Shown here: positions 25,990-36,074 of the stretch, piece after piece
Numbering within the stretch: the stretch's first letter is position 1
Layout: each line of letters opens with the position of its first letter
NCBI GenBank assembly: GCA_029238175.1
Contig: JAQWGO010000104.1
Span: 1-61,361, forward strand
Direction: 5' to 3'
Length of the DNA stretch: 61,361 nucleotides
DNA from: Henriciella sp.
GTDB taxonomy: Bacteria; Pseudomonadota; Alphaproteobacteria; Caulobacterales; Hyphomonadaceae
Position numbers and translations under genes: made by a program
The notes under the pieces: model-generated
What the model was told of the DNA's origin: nothing
Seen by the model: only the letters and a program-made list of their open reading frames with translations
Databases searched by the model: none

Positions 25990-28872
25990 CTAGAAGCGGA
26001 TTTTCGCGTTTACGTATGCCGTACGACCGAAGAGGTCATATGTAGACGGGAACGTGTTAGCTTGCTCAGCGTTACCACCAAGCTGAACTGATGGCTCTTC
26101 ATCGAACAGGTTATCGATACCACCGCTCAAGCGGAGATTGTCGTTAATGTCCCAAGAACCGTTCAGGTTGAAGTAGTTAGCCGCGTCAAGTGATGGGCTT
26201 GTGCCATCATCCGCGTCAACCGCACCGATGTGCTCCCAACGCAGTTGCGCAGAGTATGGGCCGTCGCTCCAACCGAAAGTCGCCAAGTGCTTGTAGTCAG
26301 CAACTGGATCATCACAGAAGTTACCATACTGGCCTTTACAGCTACGAACGTCTGTCGCTGAAGAAGCTTGGAAATCCCACTTGTCGAGCACAAGACCTTG
26401 GTAGCCAACTGTAAATGCACCAGGAACGATGCTTGTTTCGAAACCGTAGTTTACGGCAATATCGATACCAGAAGTTTCAAGGAAACCAGAGTTAGCATTT
26501 GGAAGGATTGGGTTAGATTCGCCAGATGCGCCACGGTTGAGAGCTAAACAGAAAGAGTTGTTTGGATCTTGTGCTGCGTTGAACGTAGTACCGTAACACT
26601 GATCGAAGACACCTTGAGCACCACCACCGAGAACAGTGATATAGTCAGTGATTTCGATGTTGTAGTAGTCAACTGCAACAGTAAGGCCGTCAATCATGTT
26701 TGGTTCGAATACTGCACCAACTGTGAGTGTCTCTGCTTCTTCCTGTGCCAGGTTCGGGTTCACACCGTTGAACAGGCCTTCGACCTGATCGTTACGCTGC
26801 TGATAGAACGCTGGGTTGGCAGGTCCAGTTCCAGAGTCACCGATCTGAGCAGCAGGAACACCTGTCGCTGCACAAAGAGCCTGAATGCCAGAAGCAACTG
26901 GATTGTTCGTTGTTGAACAAGGGTCAGAAGCACCTGGGAAGCCATTACTTTGCGGTGTGAACAATTCACTGACGTTCGGCGCGCGAACAGCAGTGTTATA
27001 AAGTGCACGGAAGCGAAGACCATCAACAGGAGACCACTCACCACCTAGTTTGTAGGCTTCAGTCGTTCCAACTGTAGAATAATCAGAAATCCGGATCGCA
27101 CCTTCTACGGCGAGAAGCTCAGCACCTGCGACACCAGACAAAATTGGTGCATAGAATTCTGCAAAGACGTCATAAACATCGAAGCCACCAGATACTGGAG
27201 GTGCAGAGTTAAAGCCTAGGAGAGCACCTTGAGCAAGCGCATCCGATGGACGGAAGTCAAACTCTTCTTCACGGTACTCAGTACCAACAGCCCAACCAAT
27301 TGGTCCGCCAGGTAGTGAAACGAAGCCTTCAGTATCGCCAGTGATTGTCGCACCGAATACAGTCTGATTATACTCAGACTTGGCATTGATACCAAGCGTG
27401 ATGTAATCAGCAGCTGCATCGCTGATGTTACCCTGACCGAAGATGTTCAAAGGCACGCAAGACGCGTTACCAGAAACACAAACCGGGTTTCCGTTGCCAT
27501 CGTCAGTTACGTTCACAGCATCGAGGTAGCGAGTTAGAGAAACGTCACCGTTAAGATCGTTATTGTTCTGCGAACGACCCTTCTGGAAATAAACGTCATA
27601 GTCGAAACTATCAGCGATTGTGCCTGTTGCTCCAACTTGGAACTGGAACGCAAAACGGTCATCGTTAGAGATACGACCACCTGTTTCTTCCAAACGACGA
27701 CCGATGAATGTCGAGACCGATCCATCACCATCTGTATCCAACTGAGCAAGTGCAGCTTGTGCAGCAGCGCTCAAGAATGGGTTATCAGTTGCTGTCGTGA
27801 TCGACGTAAACGCAGGCGTTGGAGCAAGCTGCTGCGGCACTTGGTTGAATGAACCAGTAAACCGACCGTAGAGCTCCATGTCTTCCGTGATCTCATAACG
27901 CGCAAGAGTCGTTGTTGAGAACCGCTCTTGTGGGAGTTGGAGATAGTTTACAGGAGCGTAATTGTAACGGTCCGAGTTTGCACCACCATTGATCCACGGA
28001 CGAATGCCGTTTGGACCCGCGAAGATAGCCTGACCAACACAACCCGTGCCGGCTGTATTAAGCGCAGTGCCTTCTGGACAGTTTGCAAGATCAGTTGCTT
28101 GACCAAGAGCTGTGAAGTCAAACGTATTGAAGCTGTGACCATCCGGAACACCAGAAGAACCACCGCCGCCTGGGATCACGCGAGCAAAATCGCGATCAGA
28201 AGCAAACACATCTTTACGATCAGTGAATGAGAAGTTTGTTGTGACGTTACCGCGACCACCGTCGAAGTTTGCGCCCCAAGTAACGTCGGCTGTAAAGTAC
28301 TCTGCATCGCCGTACTCAACTGTCTGCTCATAACCAAGGTTAGCTTCAAAGCCCTCAAAGTCGTCTTTAAGGATGAAGTTAACAACACCGGCCATCGCGT
28401 CAGAACCGTAAACCGCAGAAGCACCACCAGTGATAACTTCAACGCGCTCGATCATCGCCGCTGGGATGTTGTTTAGATCGACAACACCATCAGAGCGAGA
28501 AGGAACCATACGACGACCGTCAACGAGAACGAGCGTACGAGCTGAACCTAGACCACGAAGGTTAGCTGTCGCTGTACCGTCGCCTGGGTTGTTTGAAGAA
28601 CGGTCAAAGCCTGGAATAGCTTGTGGGAGGGTGTTAAGAACATCCTCTGTGTTGACCGAACCAGTTAGCTCAAATGTCTCTGAATCGACAGTGGCAATTG
28701 GGCTGTTTGAAACGAAATCCTGTTTCGCAATACGCGAACCAGTAACAATAACGGTTTCTTGTACCGCTTCATCGTCTTCTTGCGCGACAGCTGGTGCTGC
28801 CACGACCGCAAATGCTGCACCCGCAATGACGGACGAAGCGAGAAGGCGGTTTCTAAAAGTATTCCCGTTCAC
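25990..28872 (-). CDS. TonB-dependent receptor (large, VTGSRI type)
   Basis: The 960-residue outer-membrane receptor has a signal peptide ending AAPAVAQ, a TonB-box region QETVIVTGSRI, and a plug with RGLGSARTLVLVDGRRM and VEVITGGASAVYGSDAMAGVVN. The long barrel ends in KIRF. The VTGSRI/GLGSARTLVLVDGRR combination is characteristic of the large receptors of Caulobacterales, Alteromonadales and sphingomonads. The start is GTG 28872 with GGAGG seven bases upstream. Several cysteine pairs lie in predicted extracellular loops (DPCSTTN...ALCAA; SCKGQYGNFCDD). Codon usage looks more A/T-ending than that of its neighbours, which may reflect strong expression. Substrate unknown. Confidence 0.94.
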   Translation of the reverse strand: MNGNTFRNRLLASSVIAGAAFAVVAAPAVAQEDDEAVQETVIVTGSRIAKQDFVSNSPIATVDSETFELTGSVNTEDVLNTLPQAIPGFDRSSNNPGDGTATANLRGLGSARTLVLVDGRRMVPSRSDGVVDLNNIPAAMIERVEVITGGASAVYGSDAMAGVVNFILKDDFEGFEANLGYEQTVEYGDAEYFTADVTWGANFDGGRGNVTTNFSFTDRKDVFASDRDFARVIPGGGGSSGVPDGHSFNTFDFTALGQATDLANCPEGTALNTAGTGCVGQAIFAGPNGIRPWINGGANSDRYNYAPVNYLQLPQERFSTTTLARYEITEDMELYGRFTGSFNQVPQQLAPTPAFTSITTATDNPFLSAAAQAALAQLDTDGDGSVSTFIGRRLEETGGRISNDDRFAFQFQVGATGTIADSFDYDVYFQKGRSQNNNDLNGDVSLTRYLDAVNVTDDGNGNPVCVSGNASCVPLNIFGQGNISDAAADYITLGINAKSEYNQTVFGATITGDTEGFVSLPGGPIGWAVGTEYREEEFDFRPSDALAQGALLGFNSAPPVSGGFDVYDVFAEFYAPILSGVAGAELLAVEGAIRISDYSTVGTTEAYKLGGEWSPVDGLRFRALYNTAVRAPNVSELFTPQSNGFPGASDPCSTTNNPVASGIQALCAATGVPAAQIGDSGTGPANPAFYQQRNDQVEGLFNGVNPNLAQEEAETLTVGAVFEPNMIDGLTVAVDYYNIEITDYITVLGGGAQGVFDQCYGTTFNAAQDPNNSFCLALNRGASGESNPILPNANSGFLETSGIDIAVNYGFETSIVPGAFTVGYQGLVLDKWDFQASSATDVRSCKGQYGNFCDDPVADYKHLATFGWSDGPYSAQLRWEHIGAVDADDGTSPSLDAANYFNLNGSWDINDNLRLSGGIDNLFDEEPSVQLGGNAEQANTFPSTYDLFGRTAYVNAKIRF

Positions 28873-28948
28873 TATGGAACCTCCGATTGGTTACTTAATC
28901 AGGCTGAAATATAGCCATACTCGGACCCCTACTTCCGAGATGACCGCA

Positions 28949-28977
28949 CGCTATGCGACGCGTGACATTTCCGTCAA
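28949..28977 (-). promoter_or_regulatory. Possible promoter of the 28872 TonB receptor
   Basis: On the minus strand TTGACG (28972-28977) is followed after 17 bp by ATAGCG, about 75-100 bp upstream of the GTG start. The -35 element is good and the -10 is poor, as is common in this class. It lies in a 236-bp gap with no ORF. Confidence 0.3.
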
Positions 28978-29108
28978 CAAAGGGCTTCATGACCAAGCTC
29001 TAATAACCAAAAAGTGTGGCCAATAGGTCTCACTTCAACCTAAGCGACAGATACAATCTCGCGAATAGCACAATGATTACAGCTATTTTCTTGCTCAATG
29101 AGCGACAA

Positions 29109-30098
29109 TCAAGCGGCAATCGCTCCCAAAATCACTGATGTGAGGGCAAGTACAAACCCCATAATGGCCCATGTGAATAGCAGATTTAAAAGACGCCAGA
29201 ACGACATAAAGAATCCAGTCTCTCCGACCACCGCTAAACTTCGCCAAACGTATAAAACTGCAAGGATTAGAAATGCCCAAGCTGTCCAAGCGCTAATGTA
29301 AAGTCCCGTCACCATGGCCACAGAGCCACCAAGATAAAGCCACGTATGAAGGTGAAGCGCGTGAATGGCGTGGTCGTAGACATAGATTTTCCGACGCCAG
29401 AAATGCAGTATCACCAAAGCTAGAATAGTGCTTGGCACTAGCAAAACGCTTAATCTTGGTGCCCACTTCTCTAGACCAAGCAGGAATATCTTTGGATTCT
29501 CAAATGCGTCAGCTGCGCGGTCGACAACGTCGGGATCAACCTGTTCTCCATCTTGATCATCAGTCAAAGCCTTTTTGATGAGCTCTCTGTCGACATTGCC
29601 GTCCGCATCAATAATTTGCGCGGCGTCGGGTGGCGCTGGCACATCAGGCCCACCTTCAGGCTGCAAAACCTCTTCCTGCTGAGATGCGGTCTCGAGCGCC
29701 CCCAGCTTCAGATCATCTAACCAAGTGGCATTTCCGATGATCGCAAATAGCACAAAGTAGAAGATGAGGCTGGCCAGCAAGAAAAGCCGAAACGGCGGAA
29801 CATATCTCGCGCGCTTGCCTGAGATGTAAGCCTTCGTCAGCGCCCCGGGACGCAAAAGCAGTTTAGGCATCGTGCGTGACAAGCGCCCATCAAGCGCCAA
29901 CGTGTCAGTTATAGTCTCACTGATTAGCGACCAGATAGGCCGATGGAAGCTTGCCGCAAGTTGCCCGCAATTGGTGCAGAAGCGTTGGTCAACAACAGTT
30001 CCACAGTTTAGGCACGGCCGCCCCGAAAGGTCTGCTTTTTGCTTCGTCGCGACCCCACCCAAAGAGGCGAGGCCTGCCATTTCAATCTCACTTGCCAT
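29109..30098 (-). CDS. DUF3667 membrane protein with zinc-ribbon-like N-terminus
   Basis: The 329-residue protein has an N-terminal CLNCG-x5-RFCTNCG zinc-ribbon-like pair. The DUF3667 core LISETITDTLALDGRLSRT and LLLRPGALTKAYISGKRARY leads into a membrane helix near residue 110. An acidic loop of about 80 residues and several C-terminal helices follow. Function unknown. It lies 18 bp downstream of the OppA-like gene and probably shares its transcript. Confidence 0.87.
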   Translation of the reverse strand: MASEIEMAGLASLGGVATKQKADLSGRPCLNCGTVVDQRFCTNCGQLAASFHRPIWSLISETITDTLALDGRLSRTMPKLLLRPGALTKAYISGKRARYVPPFRLFLLASLIFYFVLFAIIGNATWLDDLKLGALETASQQEEVLQPEGGPDVPAPPDAAQIIDADGNVDRELIKKALTDDQDGEQVDPDVVDRAADAFENPKIFLLGLEKWAPRLSVLLVPSTILALVILHFWRRKIYVYDHAIHALHLHTWLYLGGSVAMVTGLYISAWTAWAFLILAVLYVWRSLAVVGETGFFMSFWRLLNLLFTWAIMGFVLALTSVILGAIAA

Positions 30099-30116
30099 CC
30101 TAGCCCCCAGTCTGAC

Positions 30117-31748
30117 CTATTCTTCAGATGCAACGACCTCTGTTTCCGCACGGCAAAGCCAACGCGATCTGTGATTGTCCTGCGCATTCTCGGCCCAGCC
30201 CGTTAAGGTTGGGTCAACAAGGTTCTTGGTCACTTGATACCACATCGGCGTAATCGGTGCGTCCTCGAGCATCATTGCCTCAGCCTCAGCGAATATTTCA
30301 GCGCGCCTTATCAGGTCAAACTCTGCGCTCGCAGCTCGCAACAGCGCATCATATTCAGGATTGCTATAGCGGCCATAATTCTGCTGACCTGTTGTTGAGT
30401 CGAGCAAATAGAGAAAATTGATCGGATCATCAAAGTCCGCAACCCAAGCGCCATCCGCCACCTCAAAGTCACTCTGACGCAGGCGCGCATACAGCACCTT
30501 TGTGTCTTGCTTTAGAATTTGGGCGTTGACCCATGGGGCAATTTCATTCCAGTTGGACTGCGCAACCGGAGCGGCCTTTGGATTGTCGTCTGTAGACCTG
30601 TGAATGAACTCAAACTTGAATTCATTATCCGGACCAAAGCCCGCTTCTTCCAACAAAGTTCGCGCCATGACGAGACGTTCAGCGCGATCAAGTTTCGCCC
30701 AGCTAACTTGTGGACGCTCAACATCATAATTGGCCATCCCAGGTGGAACAAATCCATAAGCCGGGATAAAGCCAGGCGTTAGAACCTTCTCAACCAAATA
30801 TTCGCGATCAAGCGCCATCGACAGCGCCTTGCGAACTCTCACGTCGTTAAACGGCTCTTTATTGGAATTGATACTCCAATATGTCGTGTTCAACTGCGGC
30901 GTAGTGCGCGCCCAGCCCGGCAAACGACGATCTAGTTCCGCTTTACGTCCGCCATCAAACGCATTGTTGATATCCAGCTCACCCGCTTCAATACGGCGCT
31001 CTACCGCAGCAGCATCCTCAAGCTCGAAATAGCTTACGCGCTCAAAACAAACGCTGTCAGCTTCATCAAAAAGCGGGTTCTTCTCAGTCACGAGCTGATC
31101 ACCGGTCACCCAGTAAACAAGCTTATAGGGCCCGTTCACAACGATATTATCCGGTTGCACCCAGCTTTCACCATACTTCTCGACAGCATGCTTGGGCACC
31201 GGATAAGTTGTATAGTGCGTTAGCAGGCCAAGGAAGTATGGCGCAGGATTCTCAAGGGTAATTTCCAGCGTGTAATCATCAATGGCGCGCACGCCCAGCT
31301 CTTCCGGCTCTATCGTCCCATTATTCAACGGCTCAGCGTTTTTGATATTGTAGAGCAGTGACGAATATTGAGACGCAATGGCGGGGTCTTGAATGCGGCG
31401 CAGCGCGAACACGAAATCGTTGGCCGTCAGCGGCACACCGTCAGACCAGACTGTTTCTTTCAGGCTGAACGTCCAGACCAAACCGTCATCGCTAACCGTC
31501 CAGCTTTCAGCGACGCCCGGAATAACTTCGCCGTCCGCAGCGTGCTGCATAAGCCCGGTGAACATATCGCCGATAATAATGTTTTCCCACTGCGCTGAAG
31601 AGCGATGCGGATCCAGCGTATCAACTTTCGCGGAAATACCGCGGCGCAAGGTGAGAACATCGTCCCCACCGCTATTATTTCCGCCACAAGCAGTTACGGC
31701 GAGCGTAAGGGCAAGCGCTGCCCCCGTTAAAAGTCGATTCAAACGCAT
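30117..31748 (-). CDS. Peptide ABC transporter substrate-binding lipoprotein (OppA-like)
   Basis: The 543-residue SBP_bac_5 family protein has a signal peptide with lipobox TACGG (Cys21). The family signature lies near residues 80-110 (VIPGVAESWTVSDDGLVWTFSL), with KETVWSDGVPLTANDFVFALRR after it. A C-terminal DNHRSRWLCRAE segment follows. GGAG nine bases before the ATG supports the start. It binds peptides or similar ligands in the periplasm. Its natural partners would be OppB/C-type permeases; the only pair here is at 17962-19828, about 10 kb away. Confidence 0.92.
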   Translation of the reverse strand: MRLNRLLTGAALALTLAVTACGGNNSGGDDVLTLRRGISAKVDTLDPHRSSAQWENIIIGDMFTGLMQHAADGEVIPGVAESWTVSDDGLVWTFSLKETVWSDGVPLTANDFVFALRRIQDPAIASQYSSLLYNIKNAEPLNNGTIEPEELGVRAIDDYTLEITLENPAPYFLGLLTHYTTYPVPKHAVEKYGESWVQPDNIVVNGPYKLVYWVTGDQLVTEKNPLFDEADSVCFERVSYFELEDAAAVERRIEAGELDINNAFDGGRKAELDRRLPGWARTTPQLNTTYWSINSNKEPFNDVRVRKALSMALDREYLVEKVLTPGFIPAYGFVPPGMANYDVERPQVSWAKLDRAERLVMARTLLEEAGFGPDNEFKFEFIHRSTDDNPKAAPVAQSNWNEIAPWVNAQILKQDTKVLYARLRQSDFEVADGAWVADFDDPINFLYLLDSTTGQQNYGRYSNPEYDALLRAASAEFDLIRRAEIFAEAEAMMLEDAPITPMWYQVTKNLVDPTLTGWAENAQDNHRSRWLCRAETEVVASEE

Positions 31749-31854
31749 TTAATGTGTCTCCGGGCTTTCGTCTGGCCTGATGTTTTGCCACACTGTTCCA
31801 GACATTGGCGAGTTTGCATAGACCATGCTTGCCGCACATGAACGGAGACTGACC

Positions 31855-32382
31855 ATGACTCGCGCTACCCTATTGGCATCTGCCATGCTTTTGAGCAGCC
31901 TTCCCGCTCTCGCTCAGGCACCAGCCAGCACTGATGCCGTTTACGCTTGTGCCAGCATGGACGATGATATGGCACGGCTATCCTGCTATGATGATGCTGT
32001 AGGCCGCCTAAAGGCCGCAGAAGAAGCCGGTGAAGTCACAACTATTAGCAAAGCTGAAGTCGAAGAAGTTCAGCGAGACGCTTTCGGGTTCTCACTTCCC
32101 TCTCTTCCTAAACTTGCCATGCCAAAGTTTGGCGGCGACAAAGATGAAGATGGCACGCTTCGCTCCGTTACGACCGCCGTGACCAAGGTCAAAACATCGA
32201 AAATAAATGGCCTAACGATCACCCTCGAAAATGGTCAAGTTTGGCAACAGACTGACGGTCGCAGTGTTTCCTACTCAAAACGTGAAGGCGTGAAGGAAGC
32301 AGAAGTCAAAACAGCCTCATTCGGTAGCTTCATGATGAAACTGGATGGCGGCGTGGCTTTCAGAGTGAAACGCCTGAAATAG
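31855..32382 (+). CDS. Small secreted protein of unknown function
   Basis: The 175-residue protein has a clean signal peptide (cleavage after ALAQA) and a cysteine pair (VYACASMDDDMARLSCYD). The second half is a probable beta domain containing LTITLENGQVWQQTDGRSV. The SCYD motif following a secreted N-terminus recurs in many small alphaproteobacterial envelope proteins. GGAG before ATG 31855 supports the start over an in-frame ATG 30 bp earlier. It is divergent from the OppA-like gene. Function unknown. Confidence 0.8.
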   Translation: MTRATLLASAMLLSSLPALAQAPASTDAVYACASMDDDMARLSCYDDAVGRLKAAEEAGEVTTISKAEVEEVQRDAFGFSLPSLPKLAMPKFGGDKDEDGTLRSVTTAVTKVKTSKINGLTITLENGQVWQQTDGRSVSYSKREGVKEAEVKTASFGSFMMKLDGGVAFRVKRLK

Positions 32383-32389
32383 CCCCGCT

Positions 32390-33133
32390 CTAGCGCCCGC
32401 GAAAAAAGCGGGCGACGCCGAATAATCCGGCCAACAACGATCCAAATCCGCCTAACACCATTGCAACTGGACTAACCGAGTTTGCGATCGCGATGGCTTG
32501 TCCAACACGAGAGACTTGCACCTCGACACGGTCCCGGAAAGTCCGAACTGGCAATGCCTCTTGGCCGGCAAGCGCAAAGAGCTCGATCACGAGGTCCTGA
32601 GACCCCGTTTGCGTCGGCGTCACTTTCCAACGCCAAACATTCTCGGTCAGGGGAGATATCCGCTGCACCGTCGGCGTGATCGGTTCAATATCAAACATCT
32701 CACCAGATAGCGTCGCCTGAACACTGGCAGAAATTTGGGCAACGCCTTCAACAATATTACCGCGTCCCGGCAGGGCATCCGCCGCGGTGTCATCGCCTGT
32801 CCCGTCAACCGCAACGGTGACCTCAAACGGGCGACCAAACTTCGCTTTGGAAGGCGTCTCGTGCGCAATTGGAACCGACCTCAAGGTTTCCATAACATCG
32901 CCTGTCGCGGTCGCCACATCGACAGTCTCTTCAGCTTTATCAAATGAAGACGAAGGCGCCATCTCAACTTTTGACAAACTTGGCTGCGGTTCAGCAACCT
33001 CCAAGCTTGGCTCAACAACGGCCGCCTCAACTGGGGCAGCAACGACCGGATCGCTCTTTAAAAACTGCGAACCACCAAAAATGAGTGCGCCAAGCCCTGC
33101 AAGCAAAAGTATAATTGAAATCAACCGAAACAT
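32390..33133 (-). CDS. Membrane-anchored beta-sandwich protein, unknown function
   Basis: The 247-residue protein has an N-terminal helix (about residues 3-24), a low-complexity V/E/P-rich linker (about 30-70), a beta-rich domain (about 95-200) and a C-terminal membrane segment ending VARFFRGR. The domain carries an SASVQATLSG...FDIEPITPTVQ stretch and WRWKVTPTQTGSQDL. I recognise this W-x-W-x-V-x-P pattern from membrane-tethered domains at the end of several bacterial signalling proteins, but cannot name a family. GGAGGGG precedes the ATG. It is convergent with the 31855 gene, 8 bp apart. Confidence 0.7.
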   Translation of the reverse strand: MFRLISIILLLAGLGALIFGGSQFLKSDPVVAAPVEAAVVEPSLEVAEPQPSLSKVEMAPSSSFDKAEETVDVATATGDVMETLRSVPIAHETPSKAKFGRPFEVTVAVDGTGDDTAADALPGRGNIVEGVAQISASVQATLSGEMFDIEPITPTVQRISPLTENVWRWKVTPTQTGSQDLVIELFALAGQEALPVRTFRDRVEVQVSRVGQAIAIANSVSPVAMVLGGFGSLLAGLFGVARFFRGR

Positions 33134-33219
33134 ATCTACCCCTCCATCACGTGGTTCAACCTAGATCAGATTGAACGCAAACTGAACAAGTAATCCAGAC
33201 CGATTTAAGGCGGACATGT

Positions 33220-34422
33220 TCATTCTCCGTCGCTCTCACCGCGCGGCGCGAACCTTCCAAGCGGGTCTAGCGCCCGGCGAGCCTTTTCGACAGAGGTATC
33301 CCGCTCCGGCGGACTGATAATCTCCGGCGCATCTTGCTGCTGCATATATAGCGTACGGCTCGGGAAGGCGAAGCCCGTCCCGGCCTTCTCGATAATCTCA
33401 AAAACGGCAACCGCCATCTCTTCCTTAATCGCCAGCCACTCGCCCCAATTGGTCGTCTTAGTGAACGTGTAGATTAGAAAGTCGATTGAGCTTTCATTGA
33501 ACGAATCCACCCGCACAAACAACGCCGTTTCGGGCGGCTTTGCGAAACGCTCATCACGCCACAGCCACGCTTCAATTTCGTCTCTGATGTATTTTAGCTG
33601 CTCGACGGTCGTGCGATACTCGACGCCCACGACCCACTTAATCCGGCGGTGCGTCATACGCGAGAAGTTCGTGACTGCATTATCGGCAAGCTTAGCGTTC
33701 GGAACAAATACCGGGCTTTTATCGAAGCGCCGCACAAGCGTAGATCTGAAATTGATCTTCTCGACCGTTCCCTCAACAAGCCCATCAACCTTGATCCACT
33801 CCCCCGGAACGAAACGCTTCTCGGCTAGGATTAAAATACCTGCGATCAGGTTCTTAAACAGATCCTGCGCAGCAAGACCGATTGCGATGCCGAAAACACC
33901 TAAACTGGCGATAAGCGGCGCAACCGGAATACCCCAAATCTCTGCCACCGCACCAAACCCGAGTACGATCAGAACGAATTGAACGGCACGCACCATCCAA
34001 TCAACGATCGTGGCTGATAGGGTCCGCTTGAGCCCTTTGAACATAAACTCAAACGCGTTGACCGCACGCGACAGCGTCCAAAAGACAGCCAAAGCGATAA
34101 CCGATTGCAGGACTTTTTCAGCCACCAGCGCCGCATCGCCTTCAATGTGCACAACTCGCAAAGCGATAAACGCCCCAATAATAACCGGCACAATTTTCAG
34201 CGGGACCGCGACCGCCTCAACCAGCGCATCGTCAAACGAGTTGCTCGACTTATCAGCAAGCTTCGCCAAACCGCGCACAACAGTCCGCGCGAAAATTCCG
34301 CGCACAAAAATTGAGAAAAGCAAAATGACGAGAGCAAGCGTAATCTCACCATATGTCAGGCCAAATGCCCCGCGCGAAAACAAGTCGCGTAGATACTCAA
34401 AGACGTCGGTCACGATTTCCAT
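33220..34422 (-). CDS. MscS-family mechanosensitive ion channel
   Basis: The 400-residue protein has about five N-terminal helices. The MscS pore helix region (SLGVFGIAIGLAAQDLFKNLIAGI) and the beta domain RFVPGEWIKVDGLVEGTVEKINFRS lead into the cytoplasmic cage domain. Such channels release solutes on hypo-osmotic shock. Its ATG lies 9 bp after the stop of the release factor gene with GAGG across the junction, so the two are co-transcribed. Confidence 0.93.
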   Translation of the reverse strand: MEIVTDVFEYLRDLFSRGAFGLTYGEITLALVILLFSIFVRGIFARTVVRGLAKLADKSSNSFDDALVEAVAVPLKIVPVIIGAFIALRVVHIEGDAALVAEKVLQSVIALAVFWTLSRAVNAFEFMFKGLKRTLSATIVDWMVRAVQFVLIVLGFGAVAEIWGIPVAPLIASLGVFGIAIGLAAQDLFKNLIAGILILAEKRFVPGEWIKVDGLVEGTVEKINFRSTLVRRFDKSPVFVPNAKLADNAVTNFSRMTHRRIKWVVGVEYRTTVEQLKYIRDEIEAWLWRDERFAKPPETALFVRVDSFNESSIDFLIYTFTKTTNWGEWLAIKEEMAVAVFEIIEKAGTGFAFPSRTLYMQQQDAPEIISPPERDTSVEKARRALDPLGRFAPRGESDGE

Positions 34423-34431
34423 TTTGGCCTC

Positions 34432-36030
34432 TTAGACTGCACGTTCTTTGGTTGCTGTGAAACGTAGATCAGGGTTCTTTTCCTGCGCATAGCCTACATC
34501 CCAAGCATTCTTTGCGAGATAAACAGGGGCGCCGTCCAGATCAGTTCCAGACGCAGACTTATTCTTATCCAAAAACGCCGCTAGCTTTGCTTCATCACCC
34601 GCGATCCAGCGCGCAACATTGTATGGTGCAGCCTCGAAAACGACGTCAAGATTGTACTCAGTCACCATCCGCTCAGCCATAACTTCAATCTGCAGCGCAC
34701 CAACCGCGCCAACGATCATGTCCGACCCAATCGCCGGAATGAATAATTGCGTGACGCCCTCCTCTGACAAGCTCTCTAGCGCTTTGCGCAAATGCTTAGC
34801 TTTCATCGGATCTTTCGGTCTCGCCCGGCGCAGAATCTCCGGCGCAAAGTTCGGGATGCCAGCAAACTTGATATCGCCTGTTTCAGACAGGCTATCACCA
34901 ACGCGTAATTGCCCATGGTTCGGTACGCCGATCACGTCACCTGCATAGGCGGTTTCGGCAATCTCGCGGTCCTGGGCAAGGAACATCATTGGATTGTGAA
35001 TGTTCAACTGTTTACCAGCAACAGTTTTGAGCTTCATGCCACGCTTAAACTCACCAGAGCAAAGCCGCAGAAACGCAACACGGTCACGGTGATTGGGGTC
35101 CATGTTCGCTTGGATTTTAAACACAAAACCGGAAACGCCCTTATCGTCACGCGCAATCACATGCTCAGCGTCTTTCTTATGGCAAGACTGTGGGCGCGGC
35201 GGCGGCGCAAACTCTTCAAGCGTCGCCAGCAATTCGCCAACGCCGAAGTGGCGCAAAGCCGTACCAAAAACGATCGGCGTCATATGCCCCTCAAGGAACG
35301 ATTGCCTATCCATTTTGGGCAGCATCTCACGGGCCATCTCACTGCCCTCGTCCAATTCGTCCAATGCCCCGGGATCCACATCTGCGCGAACATCTTCAAG
35401 CGCGACACGCGCTGATGTTCCGGGCGTTAGCCCCTCTGTCGCCGTTCGCTTTGAATAGTGCAAAAACTCACCCGTGCGCATATCAATCATGCCGCCAAAG
35501 CGTTGCCCCGAACCTGCGGGCCAGTAGAGCGGCGCCGTATCAAGCTGAAGCTGCTCTTGAATCTGATCTAGCAATTCGAGTGGGTCCAGACCCTCACGGT
35601 CCAACTTGTTGATAAAGGTGACGATCGGAATGTCGCGCATTCGGCAAACTTCGAACAATTTCAAGGTCTGCGGCTCGATACCTTTCGCGGCATCTAAGAC
35701 CATAATCGCACAGTCAGCTGCGGTCAGCGTACGATACGTATCCTCAGAGAAATCCTCGTGACCAGGTGTATCCAGAAGGTTGTAGACATTACCATTATAC
35801 TCAAACGTCATCACCGACGCACTCACCGAAATACCGCGATCACGCTCGATCTTCATCCAGTCAGATGTCGTCCGGCGACGCTCACCACGCGCAGCAACCT
35901 CACCCGCAGCCCGAATAGCACCACCAGCAAGCAGCAGGTTCTCGGTCAGCGTAGTTTTACCAGCATCCGGGTGAGAAATAATCGCGAAAGTCCGGCGACG
36001 GCCAGCTTCCTCAGAAAGGGACAAGGACAT
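34432..36030 (-). CDS. prfC: Peptide chain release factor 3
   Basis: RF3 is a GTPase that recycles RF1/RF2 from the ribosome. The 532-residue product has all G motifs: SHPDAGKTTLTEN (P-loop), DWMKIERDRGISVSAS (switch I), DTPGHEDFSEDTYR (switch II) and NKLDREG (G4). RF3-specific C-terminal domains include YNVARWIAGDEAKLAAF. The length matches E. coli RF3. It is followed by MscS in one transcript. Confidence 0.97.
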   Translation of the reverse strand: MSLSLSEEAGRRRTFAIISHPDAGKTTLTENLLLAGGAIRAAGEVAARGERRRTTSDWMKIERDRGISVSASVMTFEYNGNVYNLLDTPGHEDFSEDTYRTLTAADCAIMVLDAAKGIEPQTLKLFEVCRMRDIPIVTFINKLDREGLDPLELLDQIQEQLQLDTAPLYWPAGSGQRFGGMIDMRTGEFLHYSKRTATEGLTPGTSARVALEDVRADVDPGALDELDEGSEMAREMLPKMDRQSFLEGHMTPIVFGTALRHFGVGELLATLEEFAPPPRPQSCHKKDAEHVIARDDKGVSGFVFKIQANMDPNHRDRVAFLRLCSGEFKRGMKLKTVAGKQLNIHNPMMFLAQDREIAETAYAGDVIGVPNHGQLRVGDSLSETGDIKFAGIPNFAPEILRRARPKDPMKAKHLRKALESLSEEGVTQLFIPAIGSDMIVGAVGALQIEVMAERMVTEYNLDVVFEAAPYNVARWIAGDEAKLAAFLDKNKSASGTDLDGAPVYLAKNAWDVGYAQEKNPDLRFTATKERAV

Positions 36031-36074
36031 GAAAAGTGCTCTTTGAAACTTGATCGCTGGCGTTAAACGAAATC

